A stretch of 9,761 nt of DNA, taken from CAUJGQ01 sp038325665. Its GTDB lineage: Bacteria; Chloroflexota; Dehalococcoidia; CAUJGQ01. Where the stretch lies: contig JBBQJF010000186.1 in the NCBI GenBank assembly GCA_038325665.1, forward strand, positions 1-9,761. Direction: 5' to 3'. Of the stretch, positions 1-6,849 are shown in pieces; positions within the stretch are counted from its first letter, which is position 1, and every line of letters begins with the position of its first letter. A program made the position numbers and the translations under genes. The notes beneath the pieces are model-generated. The model had not been told where the DNA came from. It saw only the letters and a program-made list of their open reading frames with translations, and searched no databases.

Positions 1-1006
1 TCTGGCGGACTTCCCAGCCGGCGAAGTAGACGTAGACCGGGTTGGTGACCAAGGCATCGGGGAACGGCACGCGCAGGTTGGTCTGCTCGAAGTAGCGCAC
101 ACCGTTGACGAACAGCGTGACGCTGGTCTTGGTCAACTCCATCCGGAACCGGTCGCGGCAGTTGAGGTCGGGGTCCACGCCCCGACACACCCGCCACGCG
201 TTCGCCAGAGCGCCGGAAGGGTAGCCGCCGAAGGTCTGACCGATGTGCTGAAAGTGGCTCATCTCCCACACGCGGCCGGCCTCGGTGCCGAACACGGCCG
301 GGTCGCCGTCCGCCCCATTCGGGTTGTAGAGGGCACAGACCGGCACACGCGAGGGCTGCAAGCGGCAGCCGAAGCTCCAGTAGCCCCCGAACTGGCCGTA
401 GGCATACAACCCATCCGGGATCGTGCCGGTGGGCGCGGGGGCGTTGGTGACCACGATCTCCGGCCACACGTCCGCCCCAGCAGTGCCGTACTCCTCGATG
501 CCGGCCGCCGCATCGGTTTCCACCACCAACTTGCCGCCCTCGAAGCGGAAGGAGCGGTCGGGGCGCATCATGCCGCCGCCGAGGATGCCGCCGCCACCGG
601 ACTGGTCGCGGGGGGCGAGGTCCATCATCCAGTGGTTGTTGTGGCGGAAGTGCTGGGTCTTGAACACGGCTTCCTGGGTGTCGAACATCTTGTACCCGGC
701 GCCCATGTCGGCGTTGGACAAGCCGTGGTTGAAGTCATCCACCCAGGAGTTCGCCCCCTGGATGAAGGTGCTCGGTCCGGTCGCAATCACCGGCTGACAC
801 CAAATCGGTGTCGCCGGCGCCAGCGCGCCTACCGGCGTGCTCGACGGCCAGCAGGCTGCCTCTGCCGCCGACGCGCCCGTAAGCCCACTCTCGTCGAATG
901 CGCGTCGGACTTGTCCACCTGGCAGTGACAGCAATGGTGTCGCTGCCATCGCCAGAAACATAATCATGAGCAGGGTTCGCCGATGGGTATGGGGGCGCTG
1001 ATGCAT
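1..1006 (-). CDS. Secreted protein of unknown function, probable ConA/LamG-like fold (3' end outside window)
   Basis: An open frame of 335 codons without a stop reads leftward from an ATG at 1006-1004 to the window edge, so only the N-terminal part is present. A GAGAGGAG ribosome binding site lies 5 bases before the ATG. Residues 1-10 are basic and His-rich and residues 11-29 hydrophobic, which fits an export signal; a possible cleavage region is the Ala-rich stretch near residues 44-51. The mature part has six cysteines (52, 70, 214, 224, 274, 283), many aromatic and Gly residues, and a DDFNHG motif near 90-95. The segment around 287-304 (RFRMELTKTSVTLFVNG) resembles the strand pattern of concanavalin A-like lectin/glucanase domains, where a ligand-free 'F.NG' turn is common. 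The fold is inferred from pattern, no catalytic residues can be named, and the function is unknown. It is transcribed divergently from the hydrolase gene to its right. Confidence 0.75.
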   Translation of the reverse strand, partial: MHQRPHTHRRTLLMIMFLAMAATPLLSLPGGQVRRAFDESGLTGASAAEAACWPSSTPVGALAPATPIWCQPVIATGPSTFIQGANSWVDDFNHGLSNADMGAGYKMFDTQEAVFKTQHFRHNNHWMMDLAPRDQSGGGGILGGGMMRPDRSFRFEGGKLVVETDAAAGIEEYGTAGADVWPEIVVTNAPAPTGTIPDGLYAYGQFGGYWSFGCRLQPSRVPVCALYNPNGADGDPAVFGTEAGRVWEMSHFQHIGQTFGGYPSGALANAWRVCRGVDPDLNCRDRFRMELTKTSVTLFVNGVRYFEQTNLRVPFPDALVTNPVYVYFAGWEVRQ

Positions 1007-1578
1007 CGCATCTCCTCTCGTGCTGCGGGGATACTAGTTTTATCGGCATACGCCGCGCGACGCATGAGGGAGTTCCCCATACAAATCACCTATCGATCTC
1101 ATAGCACTTCGGCCAGAAATTATGCGAAAGCGCCAGAAAACGCGCGGAGGCAGGTGGCCGCTAATGTCTAAGTGGTTGCGCCGCAGTGGCGCCAGTGCGA
1201 CCGATGCCTGAAAAATGTGCAGCAAGGTTCATCGCCCAGTGTCCGACGGCGCCGCCGTTGTTAGTCCGGTCAGGGTACGAGAGCGCGGCGTCCTGATCAC
1301 GCGCGACAGCCCAAGTCCCGGTGAGAACTCGAACAACTGGCAAGCCACGAAGGAGGTCGGCAATACCGACATGCCCGGCATAAAGATTCAGTTCTATCCG
1401 GTCGAGTACTCCGGTGATCAGGGCGCAGAGCGACTGCCGGCGGACGCGGCCCGACACACACGATCCTATAGGCCAAGATTGCGCCTTCCATCGGGAACTT
1501 GCCGACCGACGTTATGTTACACGCAGTCGAGTGCCGCGAGTCGGAGGAGGATTGTACCGATGCACCGAGGTATGTATG
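1007..1578. other. Gene-poor spacer between divergent genes
   Basis: This stretch separates the leftward secreted-protein gene from the rightward hydrolase. The open frames in it (for example 1215-1586 plus, 1161-1457 minus) are short, show no recognisable domain, lack convincing ribosome binding sites and are richer in A/T than the flanking genes. A weak stem with G:U pairs can be drawn between 1174-1181 and 1195-1202. It should carry the promoter of the leftward gene, but I could not find a well-spaced -35/-10 pair for it. No RNA gene or mobile element was recognised. Confidence 0.5.
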
Positions 1579-1587
1579 TGGTATAGT
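1579..1587 (+). promoter_or_regulatory. Extended -10 promoter for the hydrolase gene
   Basis: TGG followed directly by TATAGT matches the extended -10 pattern (TGn-TATAAT, one mismatch in the hexamer) in an otherwise G/C-rich context. No good -35 hexamer lies 16-18 bases upstream, which extended -10 promoters can tolerate. Transcription would begin near 1594, about 40 bases before the chosen hydrolase start at 1635. That also argues against the earlier in-frame ATG at 1605, which would have only a ~10-base leader and no ribosome binding site. Prediction from motif only. Confidence 0.45.
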
Positions 1588-1634
1588 CCCTCTCGCCGGC
1601 TACCATGCCGACGGCCAACAGGGGGACGACTGCC

Positions 1635-2410
1635 ATGGCGTATGAGGGCATGATCGCGGAGACGGTGACGATCCGCGGTCACGACGGCGACGACATCGAG
1701 GCCTACTCCGCGCGTCCGCTCGGCGGCGGACCGTTCCCCGGCGTCGTGGTCATTCACCACGCCCCCGGCTGGGACGAGTGGTGCAAAGAGGTCACGCGCA
1801 AGTTCGCCCATCACGGCTATGCCGCCATCGACCCCAATCTCTACTTCCGCGCCGGCCCCGGCAGCCCCGATGACGTCGCGGCGCGGGTGCGCGGCTCCGG
1901 CGGCGTCGCTGATGACCAGGCGATGGGCGATGTCGCGGGGGCGATGGCCTTCCTCCGCGCCCAGCCCTACGCCAACGGTAAGGTCGGCGTGATCGGGTTC
2001 TCTGCTCCGGTGGCCGTCACACCTACCTCGCCGCCTGCCGGCTCGACGGGGTCGATGCCGCCGTCGATTGCTGGGGCGGGAACGTGATCGTCGATGATCC
2101 CAACCAGCTCAGCGACAAGCGGCCGGTAGCGCCTATCGACCTGACCGAGCGGATGCGCGCCCCGCTGCTGGGTCTGTTCGGCAACGACGACCGCGACCCC
2201 ACGCCTGACCAGGTGGACAGCACCGAGGAGACGCTCCAGCGCGTGGGCAAGACGTACGAGTTTCACCGCTACGACGGCGCCGGCCACGGCTTCTTCGCCG
2301 CCGGCCGGCCCGCGTACCGGCCGGAGCAGGCGGTGGACGGCTGGCAGAAAGTGTTCGCCTTCTTCAGCGCTCACCTCGCCGCGGCGACACCGGCGGCCGG
2401 CGCATCGTAA
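1635..2410 (+). pseudogene. Dienelactone hydrolase family protein, frameshifted at the nucleophile motif
   Basis: Two adjoining frames together make one alpha/beta-hydrolase of the dienelactone hydrolase (carboxymethylenebutenolidase) family. Frame 1 runs from ATG 1635, with GGGGGA upstream at 1621-1626, through VVVIHHAPGW, the usual region before the oxyanion hole, to VGVIGF. It then degenerates and stops at 2087. Removing two bases from the TCTC at 1999-2002 restores the nucleophile motif GFCSGGR and continues to the TAA at 2408-2410. The restored protein has 257 residues, close to the family norm. Its triad would be Cys123 (codon 2003), Asp185 (in GNDDRD) and His217 (in GAGHGFF). Dienelactone hydrolases open enol-lactone rings in chloroaromatic breakdown, but many homologues have unknown substrates. 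As written, neither half contains a complete triad. The break may be a recent inactivating mutation or a sequence error; no classical slippery site is visible. Conservation on both sides suggests the event is recent. Confidence 0.85.
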
Positions 2411-2839
2411 GAGTACATGTAAGCGGTCAGCCATCAGTCCACGGCGGCCAGCCCGCGCGTTTACGCGAAGGTCAGCAAGCCGCCGGCGACCGCGACCGTC
2501 CCGTGGTCGCGCATCCCCACGGCTCGATCGCTGACGGCGGAGCGCCGAACGCTCACGAGTGCGCATCTCGCGATGGGGTCGAAGCCGGCGGGCGGGGGTG
2601 AAGGGGGCACGGATGTGTACGGTTCACGGGAGCCGCTCATGCCATGGCCGCGCCGCCGAGGGACGCGACGTGACTCCCGCGTCCCTCGGTATCTGCCCCG
2701 GCACGGCCGCATGAGATGAGCCGGGGATGGTAATGTCACCAGAGGCATCCATGCCCCCACCGCGCCACAGCGGAGGAAAGACGGCCTGACCCCGGGGCAG
2801 CCCACACCTGACATCCAACACCTTTTGCGGGAGGACAGC
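2411..2839. other. Hairpin-rich spacer after the hydrolase
   Basis: No convincing gene lies here. Minus-strand frames reading through it (2461-2841, 2624-3388) are Arg/Pro-rich shadows of G/C-rich sequence. It holds a 7-bp stem (CGCGACC 2491-2497 with GGTCGCG 2505-2511), a perfect 12-bp stem at 2656-2689 and a 7-bp stem at 2696-2726, listed separately where strong. The rightmost part must carry the promoter and leader of the small gene starting at 2840, but no clear -35/-10 pair is visible. Confidence 0.5.
2656..2689. repeat. Perfect 12-bp inverted repeat, stem-loop
   Basis: CCGAGGGACGCG (2656-2667) is exactly complementary to CGCGTCCCTCGG (2678-2689) around a 10-base loop. No T-run follows in either direction, so a classical intrinsic terminator is not supported, though G/C-rich bacteria can use tail-less hairpins. 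A second stem, CCCCGGC 2696-2702 with GCCGGGG 2720-2726, follows 6 bases later. They may end hydrolase transcription or be part of a dispersed palindrome family; the sequence alone does not decide. Confidence 0.55.
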
Positions 2840-3124
2840 ATGTGTAGCTACATTGTTGAGAAGGCGAAGCTCACCGGCAGCGCCAAGGGCGCGGACGGCT
2901 GGATGACGGTCGATACGGCCAACGTCTACTACGATCATCCCTATCATGTGCCGCTCGACCATGCGCTCACCATCGACTTCGTGCGCGAGTCGGGCGGGAC
3001 GGGTGGACGTGTCGCGGTGGAACTCAGCGCCGCGTCCGCACGGGAGCTGGTCACGGCGATCCTGGCCGCGCTGGCGAGCGGCGATGTCGCGCATGTCGCC
3101 GGCGATGCAGCGGCCGGCGGGTAA
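2840..3124 (+). CDS. Small DUF6295-like protein
   Basis: A 94-residue protein of unknown function. The ATG at 2840 is chosen because GGGAGG (2829-2834) lies 5 bases upstream; a TTG five codons earlier would overlap that ribosome binding site. The protein begins MCSYIVEKAKLTGSAKG and contains the block YYDHPYHVPLDHALTIDF (about 34-51), then RVAVELSAASARELV (about 62-76) and an Ala/Gly-rich tail. From memory this matches the short family DUF6295 of Actinobacteria and Chloroflexota, which typically starts with Met-Cys and has a DHP.H....H.L.IDF core. There is no signal peptide or membrane segment, so it is probably cytosolic. The His/Asp-rich core could bind a metal or ligand, but that is speculation. 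A G/C-rich stem (3110-3117 with 3127-3134) brackets the stop codon. Confidence 0.8.
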   Translation: MCSYIVEKAKLTGSAKGADGWMTVDTANVYYDHPYHVPLDHALTIDFVRESGGTGGRVAVELSAASARELVTAILAALASGDVAHVAGDAAAGG

Positions 3125-3386
3125 TCCCGGCCGCGCGGGGCGAACGCCGGGGTGGGCGACGGGGTGCCTCCGTATCGGGGGGGGTTCTAATCGCCGCGCT
3201 CCCGCGACGTGGTTCACCACATCCGGGCGTGCCCTCCCTATCAATGGCGTCGCTGTATCCCGTGCGCCGTTGCGGGGGCCAGCCATCAGTGTGACCCAGC
3301 CACGACCACCGACAACGTGGCGGGACCCGGGTCGCGACAAATCAACAGTACTCCGCCTTCCTCGCACGCGGCCGGGAAAGGGCGGC
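3125..3386. other. Spacer before the transporter, no gene seen
   Basis: About 260 bases with no recognisable coding content. The frame of the downstream transporter stays open through this region and back to 2946, but the translation (rich in Arg, Pro, Gly and Trp) has no membrane character and no family resemblance, so it is not counted as part of the protein. The left end forms part of the stem at 3110-3134. No clear promoter hexamers were found. Confidence 0.45.
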
Positions 3387-4841
3387 ATGGCGGCGTTCGT
3401 GGCGAATCGAGAACACGCGCGGGAGCAGAGTCACCCCCCAATCGCCGCGCCGGCCGCCGGCCCCGTGCCCGGATCGGCGTGGCCGGCAGTGGTCGTGCTC
3501 GCCGGGGCGATCATGAGTTCGCTCAGCGGCAGCGCGCTCACCGCCGCCTTGCCCACGCTGACGGCGGTGTTCAATGTCACGCCCGCGACCATTGCCTGGG
3601 TGATCATCGCCCAATCGCTCGCCAACGCCACCCTGCTCACCGTCTTCGGCCGCCTGAGTGACATGACCGGCCGCACCAAAATGTACACGGTGGGGCTGGC
3701 GATCTCGGTGGCCTCCTCGGCGTTGTGCGGTATCAGCACCAGCGCCGGCCAGCTCGTCGCCTTCCGGGTGGTGTTCGGTGTCGGCTCGGCGATGGTCGCC
3801 GCCAACTCGCTCGCCTATCTGATCGAGATCTATCCTGTCAACCGGCGCGGCTTCCTCGTGGGCGTGTTCGAGGCGTGCATCGCCGCTGGCTTGGCGGTGG
3901 GACCAGCGCTCGGCGGGTTGCTGCTGGAGGCGTTCGGCTGGCGGTCAATCTTCTTCCTGCATGTGGTGATCGGCGGGGTGATCCTGGCGCTCGTCCCGCG
4001 CGTGATGGTCGAGACACCCCGGCAGCGCCGCGCGGGCGAGACGTTCGATATCGCCGGTGCGTTGCTGTTCGCCGGCGCGTTGGCGCCGTTGCTGTACGCC
4101 CTCACCCGCGGGCGGGCGACCGGCTGGTCGTCACCGGTGATCGTGGGCTGCCTGGTCGTGAGCGCGATCTGCCTGGTTGGATTCATCATCACCGAGCGGC
4201 GCGTGCGTCAGCCGATGGTACGACTCGACATGTTCGCCAGTCGCGGCTTCAGCGCCGGCAACCTCGCCAAGGTATGCGCCTACTTCGCCTTCGCCGCCAC
4301 CACCTTCCTGCTGCCGTTCTACTGGGACCGCGCCCTCGGCCTGCCGCCGGGTCAGCTGGGTATCGCGCTGACCGCCTTCCCCGCCGGCATGTTAATCGGG
4401 TCGATGGCGTTCGGCTCACTCTCCGACCGAGTTGGCACGCGCCGGCTCGCCCCCGCCGGCCTGCTGGTAATGACCTTGGCGGCGGTGATCCAAACGCGGG
4501 TGACGGGCGAGATGGGGGTGGTGCCAGTGTTGGTCGCGGCGTGGCTGGCCGGATTGGGCGTCGGCGCCTTCATCGCGCCTAATGACAGCGCCATCCTCGC
4601 CGTCACGCCGCGCGACCGGCTGGGTGTGGCCAACGGCATCATGGGGGTGAGCCGGAGCCTGGGGCTGCTGTTCGGCCAAGCGGTCGCCGCCGAGTTCCTG
4701 ACCGCGCGGCTGGCGGCGAACGATGGCGCGTTCGTGCCGAGTTACCAAGAGGTGTTTATCGTGGTGGCGGCGGTCACCCTGGTCGGCGCCGCGCTCGCGG
4801 CTGTTCGCGACCGCGGCACGCCACGATCAGCCATGGGATGA
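3387..4841 (+). CDS. Major facilitator superfamily drug/proton antiporter, DHA2-type (14 helices)
   Basis: A 484-residue inner-membrane exporter. I count 14 hydrophobic segments, starting with WPAVVVLAGAIMSS (from residue 32) and ending with the segment after YQEVF near the C terminus. That number and the length fit the DHA2 family of proton-coupled multidrug exporters rather than the 12-helix DHA1 group. Motif A is visible as GRLSDMTGRTK at residues 88-98 (family consensus GrlaDrxGrrk). The antiporter motif C is seen in helix 5 as GLAVGPALGG at 168-177. The ATG at 3387 gives a normal-length cytosolic N-terminal tail and has GGGAAAGGG upstream. Substrate cannot be predicted. The gene lies upstream of the ATP synthase promoter in the same direction, with 137 bases to the next gene, so it is probably a separate unit. 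Confidence 0.9.
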   Translation: MAAFVANREHAREQSHPPIAAPAAGPVPGSAWPAVVVLAGAIMSSLSGSALTAALPTLTAVFNVTPATIAWVIIAQSLANATLLTVFGRLSDMTGRTKMYTVGLAISVASSALCGISTSAGQLVAFRVVFGVGSAMVAANSLAYLIEIYPVNRRGFLVGVFEACIAAGLAVGPALGGLLLEAFGWRSIFFLHVVIGGVILALVPRVMVETPRQRRAGETFDIAGALLFAGALAPLLYALTRGRATGWSSPVIVGCLVVSAICLVGFIITERRVRQPMVRLDMFASRGFSAGNLAKVCAYFAFAATTFLLPFYWDRALGLPPGQLGIALTAFPAGMLIGSMAFGSLSDRVGTRRLAPAGLLVMTLAAVIQTRVTGEMGVVPVLVAAWLAGLGVGAFIAPNDSAILAVTPRDRLGVANGIMGVSRSLGLLFGQAVAAEFLTARLAANDGAFVPSYQEVFIVVAAVTLVGAALAAVRDRGTPRSAMG

Positions 4842-4910
4842 GGACTATGCATGCGCCCGCGGCAGCCTTTCATGGAGTGAGAAATCACCGCCGCCTCCCG
4901 CTCCCGGTGC

Positions 4911-4940
4911 TTGACCCTACTCTTATGATTGTTCTATATT
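4911..4940 (+). promoter_or_regulatory. Sigma70-like promoter of the ATP synthase operon
   Basis: TTGACC (4911-4916) and TATATT (4935-4940) are separated by 18 bases; each matches the housekeeping consensus at five of six positions. It sits in the most A/T-rich patch of the region. Transcription should start near 4947, giving a leader of about 32 bases before the ATG at 4979. This rules out the more upstream in-frame starts at 4838 and 4925. Motif prediction, without experimental support. Confidence 0.65.
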
Positions 4941-4978
4941 TCTCAAAGTCGAACCGTCCCGAAATGAGGGCTGCACCC

Positions 4979-5218
4979 ATGCGCTGGGTGGTACCCGCTG
5001 CGACACTTCTGGGCATCGGTTGGTTCTTCGCCACCTGCGTCGTTCTTGGTGTCGTGGCGGGAAGATGGCTCGATGGGCGGTTCGGCAGCGCCCCGACGTT
5101 TACCCTCATCGGCACCTTCGTCGGATTGGCCGCCGCACTGTACGGCGGCTATCGTACGCTCACCGAACGTGTGCTCGCGAAGCCGCCGCGCGCTCGGCGG
5201 CCCGGGGAGGAACCGTGA
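4979..5218 (+). CDS. atpI: AtpI/AtpZ-type ATP synthase operon membrane protein
   Basis: A 79-residue protein with two membrane helices (about 5-27 and 40-58) joined by a short loop. The G24-x3-G28-x3-D32 pattern in the first helix and loop, followed by a Gly-rich second helix, is typical of the short AtpI/AtpZ proteins (ATPase_gene1 family). These stand first in many bacterial ATP synthase operons. Members are reported to assist c-ring assembly or to take part in Mg2+/Ca2+ transport; they are not part of the finished enzyme. The ATG at 4979 has GAGGG at 4966-4970; the in-frame ATG at 4964 is possible and would add five residues. The stop codon overlaps the start of the a-subunit gene by four bases (GTGA), suggesting translational coupling. 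The symbol is by position and family; atpZ would be equally defensible. Confidence 0.8.
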   Translation: MRWVVPAATLLGIGWFFATCVVLGVVAGRWLDGRFGSAPTFTLIGTFVGLAAALYGGYRTLTERVLAKPPRARRPGEEP

Positions 5219-6360
5219 AGCCGCGCACTTTACTCATCGTCCTCGGCGTCATCCTTGTCGTGGGAGTCGGCTTCGCCCTCTTCCGCCTCCCACAACCGCT
5301 GATCGAAATCGCCCCAGAACGAATCTTCTCGATCGGTGGATTCACGGTCACCAACACTATCCTCACGAGCTGGGTCATGATCGCCGTGATCTCGATCGGC
5401 TTGATTCTCGGCACCCGCCGCCTGACCATGGTCCCCCGCGGCTTTCAAAACCTGTTCGAGGCGGTAATGGAGGGGTTCGGCAATCTGGTCGAGAGCATCG
5501 CCGGACAAAAGAACGGGCGGCGCTTCTTCCCCGTCGTTTTCATCCTCCTGCTGTATATCGTGCTGTGTAATTGGGCCGCGCTCACCCCGCTGTTCAACCA
5601 GATCGGCATCGTTGAAAACGAGGCCGAACACATCCGCCACGAGGCCCACGAGCACCCCGACGAGGTCGTGCATGAGAACGAGACGTTGCATGGCTATGTG
5701 CTGAAGACGAACGGCATCAGCTTTATTCCGCTGTTCACGAACACCAAGCTGATCGAGGTGGAGATTCCGGAAGGCACCACCTTTGCCCAGCGCGAGCGCA
5801 TAATGGAGGAGCATCTCGCCGAGGAACTCGACCGGCCCGTTCCCCCCGAAGGGCAGACAGCGCTGCGCGAGAACGAGACCTACGGCTTCATCGCGCCGTT
5901 CCTACGCGGCGTGAACTCGGACCTGAACGCGCCGCTCTCCTACGCGCTGTGGTCAGCGATCTTCGTCGAGTTCTGGGGTATCACGACCCTGGGCCTGCTC
6001 AAATACGGCTCGAAGTTCCTGAACTTCAAGGGCGGCCCGATCGGCATCTTCGTTGGCCTGCTGGAACTCATCAGCGAGTTCGCCCGCATCATTAGCTTCA
6101 CTTTCCGTTTGTTCGGCAACATCTTCGCGGGTGAAGTGTTGCTATTCATGATGAGTTTCCTGGTGCCATTTCTGCTGGTAGACGTGTTCTACATGCTGGA
6201 GCTGTTCGTCGGTCTGGTACAGGCGTTCGTCTTTGCCATGCTCACTCTGGTATTCGGCGTGATGGCGGTGACAAGTCACGATGACCACGACGCGCATGCC
6301 CCCGAGGCCCACGGCGCCGCCCACGGCGAGGCAGTCGCCCACGGCGCCGCACACGCGTAG
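5215..6360 (+). CDS. atpB: F0F1 ATP synthase subunit a (with large insertion and His-rich tail)
   Basis: Subunit a forms the two proton half-channels beside the c-ring. The start is GTG 5215, with GGGGAGG at 5204-5210. The essential arginine is R298 in FRLFGN (E. coli R210), with E307 at the E219 position, and E329 and Q336 in the last helix (E. coli H245 and Q252 positions). At 381 residues it is over 100 longer than the E. coli protein. Three additions explain this. The first is an extra N-terminal hydrophobic segment (about 6-23). The second is a ~100-residue insertion (about 128-228) between the RFFPVVFILLLY helix and the conserved NSDLNAPLSYAL stretch, with many Glu and His. The third is a C-terminal tail with seven His in the last 28 residues. 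By E. coli topology the insertion lies outside the membrane's cytosolic face and the tail inside the cell. Identity is certain; the role of the additions is unknown. Confidence 0.96.
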   Translation: MKPRTLLIVLGVILVVGVGFALFRLPQPLIEIAPERIFSIGGFTVTNTILTSWVMIAVISIGLILGTRRLTMVPRGFQNLFEAVMEGFGNLVESIAGQKNGRRFFPVVFILLLYIVLCNWAALTPLFNQIGIVENEAEHIRHEAHEHPDEVVHENETLHGYVLKTNGISFIPLFTNTKLIEVEIPEGTTFAQRERIMEEHLAEELDRPVPPEGQTALRENETYGFIAPFLRGVNSDLNAPLSYALWSAIFVEFWGITTLGLLKYGSKFLNFKGGPIGIFVGLLELISEFARIISFTFRLFGNIFAGEVLLFMMSFLVPFLLVDVFYMLELFVGLVQAFVFAMLTLVFGVMAVTSHDDHDAHAPEAHGAAHGEAVAHGAAHA

Positions 6361-6563
6361 AGTCCGGTCTACATACGCCGGTTTGTGGATGTTCCGTGCA
6401 TCCGAGAGGTGTCGCGGAGACAATTCGTCGAAGGAGTGCCCATAACCTGCCGGTCACTACCGGCGCATCACATGGCTGGGCACGCCGAGGACTCCGGGGG
6501 CCGCGCCCCCGTCACGAGGGGGTTGGGGAACGCGCGGTTCCCCACGTTCAAAGGAGGCACACG
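6361..6563 (+). promoter_or_regulatory. Structured leader between atpB and atpE (three hairpins)
   Basis: This 203-base gap has no coding content. Its right half folds into three consecutive stems: GCCGGT 6449-6454 with ACCGGC 6459-6464; CGGGGGC 6495-6501 with GCCCCCG 6505-6511; and TGGGGAAC 6524-6531 with GTTCCCCA 6537-6544. The last ends 5 bases before the strong AAAGGAGG ribosome binding site (6550-6557), leaving that site unpaired. Subunit c is needed in about ten copies per enzyme, so a leader that stabilises or exposes its message is plausible, as with the atpE translational enhancer of E. coli. No T-run follows any stem, so full termination is not indicated. The regulatory role is inferred. 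Confidence 0.5.
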
Positions 6564-6827
6564 GTGGAGGGTTTGTTCCCGTTCCTGGCATGGTTCAACA
6601 CCGCGGACGAGGCACGGCTGATGGCGGCGGCGCTCGCGATCGGCATCGGTGGTATCGCCCCAGCGCTCGGCATCGGCCGGATCGTCGGCAGCGCGATGGA
6701 GGCGCTGGGCCGCAACCCGGAGGCGCAGCCGGCAATCCAGACCAACATGATCCTCGGTGTCGCGTTCGCCGAGGCGATCGCGATTTACGCGCTGGTCGTC
6801 GCGATCATGATCGGTTTCGTCTTCTAA
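6564..6827 (+). CDS. atpE: F0F1 ATP synthase subunit c
   Basis: An 87-residue hairpin of two membrane helices that makes up the rotor ring. Helix 1 carries the Gly-rich packing motif (GIGGIAPALGIG, about 27-38). The polar loop has the conserved R50-N51-P52 that contacts gamma/epsilon. Helix 2 has the ion-carrying carboxylate E70 in GVAFAEAIAIY. The residues that mark sodium-binding c subunits (Gln in helix 1, Ser-Thr directly after the Glu) are absent: here P33 sits in helix 1 and A-I follows E70. Proton coupling is therefore the better prediction. The GTG at 6564 is chosen because AAAGGAGG stands 6 bases upstream and the length fits the family. It lies 203 bases after atpB, behind a hairpin leader, and 22 bases before atpF. 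Confidence 0.96.
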   Translation: MEGLFPFLAWFNTADEARLMAAALAIGIGGIAPALGIGRIVGSAMEALGRNPEAQPAIQTNMILGVAFAEAIAIYALVVAIMIGFVF

Positions 6828-6849
6828 CAGCCAACAGGCAGGGTGCATC

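Noticed and set aside
735..1049. 104-codon minus-strand frame overlapping the start of the secreted protein
   Set aside because: It is out of frame with the 335-codon frame that has a ribosome binding site, signal peptide and continuous coding character.
1215..1586. 123-codon frame in the left spacer
   Set aside because: No ribosome binding site, mixed composition, no known motif, and its end overlaps the promoter predicted for the hydrolase.
2946..3386. Upstream in-frame extension of the transporter (about 147 extra codons)
   Set aside because: The extension overlaps the DUF6295-like gene in another frame and its Arg/Pro-rich sequence resembles no transporter N terminus; ATG 3387 gives the normal length.
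2624..3388. 254-codon minus-strand frame across the DUF6295-like gene and its flanks
   Set aside because: Rich in Arg, Pro and Gly, with no recognisable motif, opposite a gene with better start signals and family resemblance.
4838..4978. Longer N terminus for the AtpI-like protein from ATG 4838 or 4925
   Set aside because: Both lie upstream of or within the predicted promoter, and the extra residues lack family resemblance; the ATG at 4979 has its own ribosome binding site.
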